DNA of 11,044 nt from Parvibaculum sp040882025 (GTDB lineage: Bacteria; Pseudomonadota; Alphaproteobacteria; Parvibaculales; Parvibaculaceae). Made by a program: the position numbers and the translations under genes. Position 1 is the stretch's first letter; every line of letters begins with the position of its first letter. The notes beneath the pieces were generated by a model. The model worked only from the letters and a program-made list of their open reading frames with translations, was not told the origin of the DNA and ran no database searches. The stretch spans positions 1 to 11,044 of the forward strand of contig NZ_JBBECC010000193.1 in the NCBI RefSeq assembly GCF_040882025.1, written 5' to 3'. This document shows positions 1-5,416 of this stretch, in pieces.

Positions 1-1576
1 AGAAGCGGAAGCGGGGCCCGAGCGCCGCGCAATAGTCGCGCACCGGCTGCCAGACTTCCGGATCGGTCGTGTTGTTGTCGAGGACCAGCACTTCGAAATT
101 GGCGTAGTCGAGCTGCGACAATGCCCTCAGCGTCTCCTTCACCATCTCGGGCGGCTCGTTGTGGATCGGCACATGGATCGAGACCTTGGCGGTCGGGCTG
201 ACGGCCTTTTCGTCGAAGGGCTTGAAGTGGCGCGCGCCGTGCCGCGTCCAGATGACCTCGACGAATTCGATCGCTTCCGTCAGCAGCACGATCAATAACA
301 GGCCCTGCGCGAAAAAGAGAAAGCTCCAGACGGTGGCGCCGACCCAGGTGAAATAAAGCCCGGTGACGGAAAGGCCGGCCCAGGCAATGGCCGAGCCCGC
401 GATCTGCGTCAGGACCGCGAAGAAGACGATGCCGGTGGGGCGGATATGGCTCTGGCGCAGGATGAAGAGCATCGCCGGCAGCAGCGCGAGGCCGGCCGCG
501 AGCGAGGCCCAGAAGCGCCATTCGGGCGCCTCGGAAATGCTGCCGGCCATCGGGAATTTCGGCTGCCGGTCGGCATTGTAGATGCCCCAGAAGGCGCCCG
601 CCGCACCCTCTTCCGAGGCCTTCCACGGCTGGTCGAAAGCCTCGATGACGTAATAGGTGATGTCTTCCTGTTTGGCGCGGTTGAGGAATTCGCGCAGGAA
701 GGTCGCCTGGTTGACCAGCGACGGCACGGCTTCGGTATCGAGTTCGTCGGGCGCGAGGCCCGGATAGGGGCGGCGCGGAATGACCTTGCCGCGGCTCGGC
801 CAGCCGACTTCGGAAAGGACGATGGGCTTGCCGGGATAGGCGGCCGTCAACTCGGCGAGACGCTCGAAAACGGCGTCGACCGCGATGCCGACCGGAATGC
901 CTTCCCAATAGGGCAGGATCTGCACACCGATGAAATCGACCTCTTTGACGAGCTCGGGATGCTTGAGCCAGATATGCGGCGGCTCGGCGGTGGAAACGGG
1001 TTTCCAGATTTTCCGCTTGGCGCGGCGGATATAGGCAATGAGTTCATCGACCGTGACGTCGGCGCGCAGCAGGGCTTCGTTGCCGACCATGGCGCGCACC
1101 ACATTGCGCCGGGGCGCGAGCTCGATCAGCGCCCCCAGTTCCTGTTCGTTGCGCGCGAGGTCGGTGTCGATCCATGCGCCGGGTGCGACCGAAAGTCCGT
1201 AGCCCGAGGCGATTTCGGGAATGCGCTCCTGGCCGCGAATGACGCTGTAGGTGCGGATCGCCTGAACGGTGCCCGAGAGGAGCTGCATGTCCGCCTCGAT
1301 CTGGGCGGCCGAGGGATGTTGGTTGCGTTGCGGGTTCTGGTCCTGGCGATAGGGGCTGTAGGAAAAGCCGACAATGTCGCCGGTCCAGGCCTCGGCGTGA
1401 TGGGGCTGGTTGAAGGCGGCCCAGACCGCGAGATTGGCCGCGATGACGAGCGGCAGCACCAGAAAGAGGAAGGCCGCCTGCCGCACAAAGGCCGAACGGT
1501 GCCAGGCGCGCGGGTCGGCGGGCGCCGGCTCGGGGGCGGCTTCGGGCGCGGGCGTCGGCAACTCGGGTTCGTCCAT
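1..1576 (-). CDS. Membrane GH17-GT2 fusion, beta-glucan glycosyltransferase (3' partial)
   Basis: 525 codons are visible from the ATG at 1574-1576, and the frame is still open at the window edge. A Pro/Ala-rich cytosolic N-terminus is followed by a membrane segment (residues about 34-55). An extracytoplasmic glycoside hydrolase family 17-like domain follows (about 65-345). Its candidate acid/base is E167 in VGNE and its candidate nucleophile is E256 in VLSEVGWPS, the latter typical of GH17. Three further membrane spans (about 355-373, 382-410, 412-436) lead into a GT2 domain beginning KVSIHVPIHNE (464-474), with the nucleotide-binding strand VLVLDNNTTD (496-505). Fusions of GT2 with GH17 are known in proteobacterial beta-1,3-glucan synthesis and remodelling (NdvB/NdvC-type cyclic or branched glucans). 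The natural reading is a transferase that extends a glucan while the GH17 domain cleaves, branches or cyclises it outside the membrane. Substrate and product are inferred. It lies 204 nt downstream of the amidohydrolase on the same strand, and no link between them is evident. Confidence 0.85.
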   Translation of the reverse strand, partial: MDEPELPTPAPEAAPEPAPADPRAWHRSAFVRQAAFLFLVLPLVIAANLAVWAAFNQPHHAEAWTGDIVGFSYSPYRQDQNPQRNQHPSAAQIEADMQLLSGTVQAIRTYSVIRGQERIPEIASGYGLSVAPGAWIDTDLARNEQELGALIELAPRRNVVRAMVGNEALLRADVTVDELIAYIRRAKRKIWKPVSTAEPPHIWLKHPELVKEVDFIGVQILPYWEGIPVGIAVDAVFERLAELTAAYPGKPIVLSEVGWPSRGKVIPRRPYPGLAPDELDTEAVPSLVNQATFLREFLNRAKQEDITYYVIEAFDQPWKASEEGAAGAFWGIYNADRQPKFPMAGSISEAPEWRFWASLAAGLALLPAMLFILRQSHIRPTGIVFFAVLTQIAGSAIAWAGLSVTGLYFTWVGATVWSFLFFAQGLLLIVLLTEAIEFVEVIWTRHGARHFKPFDEKAVSPTAKVSIHVPIHNEPPEMVKETLRALSQLDYANFEVLVLDNNTTDPEVWQPVRDYCAALGPRFRF

Positions 1577-1780
1577 CGGGAAATCCGCGGAAAACAGCGA
1601 CTATGGGAGGCCGACCGCCCCGGAAGGAGCGCTCGCCACCCCTCTCTTCCAACCGCTCGGTGACGAAATTAGGGCAAGGGCGGCGCGCTGGCAAAAAAGA
1701 GGCGGGAGGCTCCGGTTTTCGCCGGTCTCCGGAGGTGTTTGGAGGGGTGGGCCACAAACACTGCCTTGTTTTTCAGTCCC

Positions 1781-3538
1781 TCAATCGGCCGCGATGCGCG
1801 CCCCCGCCGGACGCCCTTGTGCGCCGCGGATCAGGCGGCCGCCCAGCACGCCGGTCGGCTCGCCATTGCGGAAGGCGACGGCGCCGGAAACGATGCTGGC
1901 GGTATAACCGTCGGTCTTCTGGATCAGCCGTTTGCCGCCGGCCGGCAGGTCGTTGACGATATGCGGCGAATGGAGCGTGAGCCGATCGAAGTCGATCACG
2001 TTGACATCGGCCTTCATGCCGGGCGCGAGGATACCGCGGTCGTGGAGCCCCACGAGATCGGCATTGCGGCCGGTCAGCCCATGCACCAGCCATTCGAGCG
2101 GCAGCTTGCGGCCGCGCGTGCGGTCGCGGCCCCAATGGGTCAGGAGCGTCGTCGGAAAGCTGACATCGCAGATGATGCCGCAATGCGCGCCGCCATCCGA
2201 AAGCCCGAAGGCGGTGTTCGGGTGCGTCAGCATTTTCTCGACATCGGCGAGGCTGCCGCAGTGATAATTCATCAGCGGAAAATAAAGGAGCGCCTTGCCG
2301 TCGCGCTCCAGCATCCAGTCGAGCACGACTTCACGCGGGTGTTTGCCGGTGCGTTCGGCAACCGCTTTCGCGCTCTGCTCCGGCGCCGGCTCGTAATCCG
2401 GACGCTCGCCCAGCGCGAACATCTTGTGATAGGCGGTGCAAAGCATCTCGATGATTTCGCCGGCGGGATATGCCGGCTCCTCGGCAAGAAGCTTCGCGCG
2501 GAATTCGGGGTCGCGCAGCGCCTTCAACTGTTGCTCGAGCGGCGCGCCCCAGATCTGCCGGAAGGTCTGGTGCATCACGAAGGGATTGAGCGAGGCGGTG
2601 AGGCCGAGCAAGAGGCCCGTGGCGCGCGGCGGCACCTGGCCCTTGATCGGCAGGCCGGCGGCATTGGCCTGCGCGATGTTTTCGAGCACGCGGGCCCAGA
2701 CATCCGGCCAGCGGTCGTCCTGTTCGATGGTGATCGACATCGGGCGGCCCGAAAGCTCGACCATGCCGCGCAGCATCGCAAACTCGGCATCGGTGTCCTT
2801 GAAGTCGGCGATCAGCTGCAAGACGCCCTTGCCCGATTTGCCCATCGCGCGGGCGATGCCGTGCAGTTCCATCGCCTCGGCCTTCAGCGTCGGCGTCGAA
2901 CCGCCCTTCACGTCTTTATGTTTCACCGTGCGCGAGGTTGAAAAGCCGAGCGCGCCGGCTTCGAGCGCCTCGACGACGAGCCGCGCCATTTCGGCGGTGT
3001 CGGCTTCGGTCGCGGCTTCGAGCGCCGGCGCCCGCTCGCCCATCACATAGGCGCGCACGGCGGCATGCGGAATTTGCAGGCCGACATCGACGGCGAGCGG
3101 CGAGGCCGCGACCGCGTCCATATATTCGGCGAAGCTCTCCCAGTTCCACTTGATGCCTTCGGCAAGCGCCGTACCCGGAATATCTTCCACGCCTTCCATC
3201 AGGCCGAGCAGCCATTCGCGCTGTTCGGGCTTGCAGGGCGCGAAGCCGACGCCGCAATTGCCCATGACGGCGGTGGTGACGCCGTGAAAGGTGGAGGGCT
3301 GCAGGAAGGGATCCCACGTCACCTGGCCGTCATAATGTGTGTGGACGTCGATGAAGCCCGGCGTGACGATCTGGCCGCGCGCGTCGATCTCCTCGGCGCC
3401 CGCGCCCGAAACCTTGCCGACCGCGACGATGACGCCATTGTCGATGGCGATATCGGCCGCGAAGGGCGCCGCCCCCGTGCCGTCGTAAACGGTGCCGCCG
3501 CGGATCACGATGTCATGCTGGTGCGTCGTACTGCTCAT
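1781..3538 (-). CDS. Amidohydrolase, N-acyl-D-amino-acid deacylase (D-aminoacylase) family, variant metal site
   Basis: 585 aa, full length for the family. The small beta domain at residues 8-60 (DIVIRGGTVYDGTG) and the GFIDVHTHYDGQ motif (H66, H68) are classical amidohydrolase features. NCGVGFAP carries C95, matching the bridging zinc cysteine of D-aminoacylases, and LSDGGAH carries the catalytic aspartate D448. The C-terminus closes with the family motif GILAPGMKADVNVIDFD (502-518). The two further zinc histidines of characterised D-aminoacylases, in THMRSE-like and ISHHK-like motifs, appear to be replaced (about 240-245 VLQLIADF and 268-275 SITIEQDD). This therefore belongs to a divergent group whose substrate is unknown; it probably hydrolyses a cyclic or acylated amide. 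The start is supported by GGGAGG about 7 nt upstream of the ATG. The nearest other minus-strand gene upstream is the crotonase, separated from it by the retron island. Confidence 0.85.
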   Translation of the reverse strand: MSSTTHQHDIVIRGGTVYDGTGAAPFAADIAIDNGVIVAVGKVSGAGAEEIDARGQIVTPGFIDVHTHYDGQVTWDPFLQPSTFHGVTTAVMGNCGVGFAPCKPEQREWLLGLMEGVEDIPGTALAEGIKWNWESFAEYMDAVAASPLAVDVGLQIPHAAVRAYVMGERAPALEAATEADTAEMARLVVEALEAGALGFSTSRTVKHKDVKGGSTPTLKAEAMELHGIARAMGKSGKGVLQLIADFKDTDAEFAMLRGMVELSGRPMSITIEQDDRWPDVWARVLENIAQANAAGLPIKGQVPPRATGLLLGLTASLNPFVMHQTFRQIWGAPLEQQLKALRDPEFRAKLLAEEPAYPAGEIIEMLCTAYHKMFALGERPDYEPAPEQSAKAVAERTGKHPREVVLDWMLERDGKALLYFPLMNYHCGSLADVEKMLTHPNTAFGLSDGGAHCGIICDVSFPTTLLTHWGRDRTRGRKLPLEWLVHGLTGRNADLVGLHDRGILAPGMKADVNVIDFDRLTLHSPHIVNDLPAGGKRLIQKTDGYTASIVSGAVAFRNGEPTGVLGGRLIRGAQGRPAGARIAAD

Positions 3539-3555
3539 GGGGTTTCCCTCCCGGA
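3539..3555 (-). promoter_or_regulatory. Shine-Dalgarno of the amidohydrolase, pairable with an upstream repeat
   Basis: On the minus strand GGGAGGGAAACCCC precedes the ATG, a strong ribosome site. The plus-strand heptamer TCCCTCC (3545-3551) is perfectly complementary to GGAGGGA at 3574-3580, so the amidohydrolase leader could fold and hide its own Shine-Dalgarno. The rest of 3556-3640 holds no gene or promoter that I can defend. Confidence 0.45.
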
Positions 3556-3647
3556 AATGGCTCTAATGGCTTTGGAGGGAGGATAGCGGAAATGGGCCCG
3601 CGCCGACATAGCGGCGGGTGGCGCGAGGAAGGATCACGCCAGAGAAA

Positions 3648-3670
3648 AAAGTTCGCTGAAAGTGAACTTT
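3648..3670. promoter_or_regulatory. 23-bp near-perfect palindrome, candidate operator for the XRE-type HTH protein
   Basis: The arms AAAGTTC (3648-3654) and GAACTTT (3664-3670) are perfect. Inside them positions 9-10 and 14-15 also pair (CT/AG), so 9 of 11 position pairs are Watson-Crick, one is G/T and one is mismatched around the central A at 3659. It ends 4 bp before the candidate -35 box of the retron transcript and lies at the left edge of the low-GC island. Short dyads of this size and spacing are typical XRE-family operators. The HTH protein encoded at 4171 is the obvious candidate ligand, giving autoregulation. Binding is inferred. A minor alternative is an RNA hairpin near the start of the transcript. 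Confidence 0.5.
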
Positions 3671-3674
3671 ATCC

Positions 3675-3703
3675 TTGAAAACCGCTTCTCCATCCCTTAG
3701 GTT
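3675..3703 (+). promoter_or_regulatory. Candidate promoter of the retron transcript
   Basis: TTGAAA (3675-3680) is followed after 17 nt by TAGGTT (3698-3703). The -35 is good and the -10 weak, which is not rare in alphaproteobacteria. It would start transcription near 3710, just ahead of the hairpin chain, and it lies directly beside the palindromic operator candidate. TTGTAT at 3702-3707 is an alternative -10 but with overly long spacing. Confidence 0.3.
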
Positions 3704-3706
3704 GTA

Positions 3707-3962
3707 TCTCGTGTGAACAACGAGAAGAAGTCCCTCATACCCAGCTGCGGCTCATGCCGCAGCGCGGAGAGTAGAATTACTCTCTACCGTTTCATCCGCA
3801 CGACCGATCCCGGCGGGAGAGGGCGTGACGGGCGAAGCAGACGCGATAGCAAGGACTGCTATCGCGTCTAGGCAAAGGGTGAAGATGTCGGTTCCGTCTC
3901 TGTTAGGCGAGGACCCTTGGTGCGACGGCCCACTGTGGGCAGTCGGTCAAGGCTAACAGAGG
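3707..3962 (+). ncRNA. Candidate retron msr-msd non-coding RNA
   Basis: This stretch without an annotated gene, upstream of a retron reverse transcriptase, is a chain of strong hairpins. Stem-loop 0: 3707-3712/3720-3725 (TCTCGT/ACGAGA). Stem-loop 1: 3744-3751/3756-3763 (GCTGCGGC/GCCGCAGC, loop TCAT). Stem-loop 2: 3767-3773/3778-3784 (GAGAGTA/TACTCTC, loop GAAT, plus a G-T pair). Stem-loop 3: 3839-3851/3857-3869, a perfect 13-bp stem with loop AGGAC. Stem-loop 4: 3897-3962, a long imperfect hairpin. Two short hairpins with 4-nt loops followed by longer stems is the usual msr then msd order. AGC at 3743-3745, immediately before stem-loop 1, resembles the AGC that holds the branching guanosine in characterised retrons, so G3744 is a candidate priming base. 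The a1/a2 pair and the exact ends are not resolved; the ends given are those of the first and last hairpin. Confidence 0.6.
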
Positions 3963-3964
3963 AG
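3897..3964 (+). promoter_or_regulatory. Long hairpin sequestering the Shine-Dalgarno of the small ORF
   Basis: The base of the hairpin pairs CTCTGTTAG (3898-3906) with CTAACAGAG (3953-3961), nine Watson-Crick pairs plus one T-G pair (3897/3962). Above it are CCTTG (3915-3919) with CAAGG (3948-3952), two wobble pairs, CGAC/GTCG (3923-3926/3942-3945) and GCCC/GGGC (3928-3931/3937-3940). The ribosome site AGAGGAG (3958-3964) lies almost wholly in the right arm. In the folded state it would be unavailable to 16S rRNA. Opening of the hairpin, for example by a complementary DNA strand, would expose it. Confidence 0.6.
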
Positions 3965-3965
3965 A

Positions 3966-3981
3966 AACGCTGATGAGCGTT
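3966..3981 (+). promoter_or_regulatory. Hairpin with the small ORF's start codon in its loop
   Basis: AACGCT (3966-3971) and AGCGTT (3976-3981) form a perfect 6-bp stem. Its 4-nt loop GATG contains the ATG at 3973-3975. It stacks just 3 nt after the Shine-Dalgarno-sequestering hairpin, so both ribosome contact points of the small ORF are structured. Confidence 0.5.
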
Positions 3982-4128
3982 CCTGAAACCACACACCGGC
4001 GTCGGCGGCGTCGCGGATTCTGGAGGAAACTCCGGAGCCCGCTTACTCTGAGGGCCATCCTCCAGATGGCTTGGATTGTCTACCGGATCATCCGGTGGGT
4101 GATCGAGGTAGTTGCACCTTACGGGTAA
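3973..4128 (+). CDS. Small cationic hydrophobic peptide, candidate hidden retron toxin/effector (51 aa)
   Basis: A 51-codon ORF starts at ATG 3973 and stops at TAA 4126. AGAGGAG sits 8 nt upstream, the best Shine-Dalgarno in the retron locus. The N-terminus has six consecutive arginines (residues 9-14) followed by GFWRKLR. The C-terminal half is strongly hydrophobic with tryptophans and spaced arginines (AILQMAWIVYRII, 28-40, then WVIEVV, 42-47). By hand count there are 11 Arg, 1 Lys and 2 Glu, so net charge is about +10. One membrane-spanning or membrane-lying helix with a polybasic tail is the composition of type I toxin-like, membrane-active peptides. Its place between the candidate msr-msd and the HTH gene fits a retron effector. 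I recognise no family. Against it: the same stretch also forms several RNA hairpins, so it could be structured RNA with a chance ORF. Toxicity is inferred. Confidence 0.6.
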   Translation: MSVPETTHRRRRRRGFWRKLRSPLTLRAILQMAWIVYRIIRWVIEVVAPYG

Positions 4129-4170
4129 GCCGCCAACCTAATGTCTAGTGTGCGTAACCACGGATGGGTG

Positions 4171-4479
4171 ATGAAAATGATCAATGAAGCACTCAGACTT
4201 ATCCGCGTCTTTCATGATTTGAAGCAGTTTGAGCTTGCTGAGAGGCTAGAGGTTTCTAAATCTCATATTTCCGAAATTGAAAAAGGCACTAAGAAACCAT
4301 CGCTTGATTTAATTGAACGATATTCGCTTGAGTTTCGGATACCGGTTTCCTCGATCATGTTTTTTGCGGAGGAACTACCTAATGCAAAAAGCGGTGAAAA
4401 GGTACGAACAAAATTGGCCGGCCGAGTCTTGGATATCCTGAAGTTCGTCGAAAGAAAAGCAGATGCCGAAGCGGTCTAA
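4171..4479 (+). CDS. Small XRE-family helix-turn-helix protein, retron accessory
   Basis: 102 aa from ATG 4171. An in-frame ATG at 4141 would give 112 aa but has no ribosome site, and ATG 4177 is a third option. A single HTH_3/Cro-CI type domain spans about residues 5-65. Helix 2 is QFELAERLEVS and the recognition helix is KSHISEIEKG, followed by the family's KPSLDLIERYS. The remaining 35 residues are a charged tail with no recognisable enzyme domain. It overlaps the reverse transcriptase ORF by 17 nt, so the two are translationally coupled. A lone HTH partner next to a retron RT matches the HTH-associated retron class (type VI, from memory). Likely roles are repression of the retron promoter through the palindrome at 3648-3670, or binding of the msDNA; both are inferred. 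The gene is markedly AT-richer than the flanks (20 of 60 bases G/C at 4261-4320). Confidence 0.9.
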   Translation: MKMINEALRLIRVFHDLKQFELAERLEVSKSHISEIEKGTKKPSLDLIERYSLEFRIPVSSIMFFAEELPNAKSGEKVRTKLAGRVLDILKFVERKADAEAV

Positions 4480-5386
4480 TGAGCCTCGCTACGAACTCGT
4501 AGATTCTGCCCTCAATAAAATGAAGAGTCGGGCAAGGCTCGCAAAGGTTCTCCAGACCACGGAAAAGACGTTGGCTGATCTAACAAAGCGCGACGATCTG
4601 TATGTGCGTCGATGGAAGCATAAGAAAGAAGATTCGTGGCTTAAAGAGCCGCCGAGCCCGGCGGATGCCGCAAACTATCGGCCTATCGATATTCCCGATA
4701 CAAAATTGAAATCTCTGCAAAAGCGGATCGCGGTCTTGCTCGGAAGGATACTTCCTCCGGACTTTCTATTTAGTCCGGTAAAAGGAAGGTCATACGTTGA
4801 CAACGCCGCGCGGCATCGTGGCGCAAAGGCATTCTGGCTGCTTGATGTCGCAGATTATTTTCCGAGCTGTACGGCGAGCAATGTAGCGCACTTCTTTCGA
4901 CGCGAGCTGGGCTGCTCTCCAGACGTGGCCGCTATCCTCGTCCGCCTAACAACATACCAAGGATGCTTGCCTCAAGGTTCGCCATGCAGCCCGATTTTGG
5001 CGTACTTCTCAAATGGTTCGATGTGGCGGAAAATTTCACGCTTGGTGGAAGACGCTGGGTGCACTCTCAGCGTGTATGCCGATGACATCACAATTTCGGG
5101 CCAAGTGGTGCCAAAGAAATTGATCTGGGGCATCAAACAGGTTGTGCACAGCCACGGAATGAAACTCAAACGGGAAAAAGAACTGAGTTTGATATCGAAG
5201 CCGGCAGATATCACCGGCGTAATCGTCCGGGGCGACGAAACAAAAATTCCGAACAGGCAGCTGAAGCGGATCGCCGAGCTCCGGGCAGAGCGTCGGAGTA
5301 CAAAAAATCCGAAACTCAAAACCCGCTTGGACAACAAGATCGCCGGACACATCGCCCAGCGCCAGCAAATTGAAGGCGCCCGCTAG
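4463..5386 (+). CDS. Retron reverse transcriptase
   Basis: 307 aa, the usual size of retron RTs. It makes branched RNA-DNA (msDNA) from its adjacent non-coding RNA. The RT motifs occur in order: YRPIDIP (72-78); the retron-specific region X motif NAxxH as NAARH (114-118); motif A LLDVADYF with D128; motif B LPQGSPCSP (169-177); motif C YADD (205-208) with catalytic D207 and D208; and the region Y motif (V/I)TG as DITGVIV (249-255). The C-terminus is basic (about 262-302), as expected for the part that recognises the msr hairpins. No integrase, maturase or protease domain is present, which excludes group II introns and diversity-generating retroelements. The start at 4463 overlaps the HTH stop, with a weak GAAAG upstream. 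The stop lies 30 bp from the convergent stop of the crotonase gene. The gene appears intact and active by motif inspection. Confidence 0.95.
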   Translation: MPKRSNEPRYELVDSALNKMKSRARLAKVLQTTEKTLADLTKRDDLYVRRWKHKKEDSWLKEPPSPADAANYRPIDIPDTKLKSLQKRIAVLLGRILPPDFLFSPVKGRSYVDNAARHRGAKAFWLLDVADYFPSCTASNVAHFFRRELGCSPDVAAILVRLTTYQGCLPQGSPCSPILAYFSNGSMWRKISRLVEDAGCTLSVYADDITISGQVVPKKLIWGIKQVVHSHGMKLKREKELSLISKPADITGVIVRGDETKIPNRQLKRIAELRAERRSTKNPKLKTRLDNKIAGHIAQRQQIEGAR

Positions 5387-5416
5387 CAGATTGCCATTCA
5401 AGATCGTTTCTGCTCC

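Larger units (their letters stand above)
3697..4141. repeat. 8-bp inverted repeat bracketing RNA and small ORF, possible a1/a2 pair
   Basis: TTAGGTTG (3697-3704) is perfectly complementary to CAACCTAA (4134-4141). Retron RNAs are closed by such an a1/a2 pair. If this is it, the retron RNA would be about 445 nt and would contain the small ORF. The left copy overlaps the candidate -10 box, and an 8-bp match between two stretches this long could arise by chance, so the assignment is weak. Confidence 0.25.

Noticed and set aside
446..1663. Long plus-strand open frame over the GH17-GT2 gene
   Set aside because: It is antisense to a gene with clear domains. Its composition (Arg/Gly/Asp-rich, no motif) is the usual shadow of GC-rich codon bias.
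1693..1738. Possible minus-strand terminator after the amidohydrolase
   Set aside because: CTCCGG/CCGGAG stem has a 13-nt loop, and the T-run (AAAAAA on plus, about 1693-1698) is more than 10 nt away. Not a convincing intrinsic terminator.
1739..2941. 400-codon plus-strand frame opposite the amidohydrolase
   Set aside because: Mirror of third-position GC bias; no domain, no ribosome site.
3707..4128. CRISPR array or tandem repeats in the gene-free stretch
   Set aside because: The repeats are inverted and all differ in sequence; no regularly spaced direct repeat is present.
4463..5386. RT as group II intron maturase or diversity-generating retroelement
   Set aside because: No maturase or endonuclease domain, no variable/template repeat pair nearby, and retron-specific NAxxH and (V/I)TG motifs are present.
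5385..5414. AGCAGA/TCTGCT inverted repeat between the RT and crotonase stops
   Set aside because: Only 6 bp with an 18-nt loop and no T-run; too weak to call a bidirectional terminator or an attachment site.
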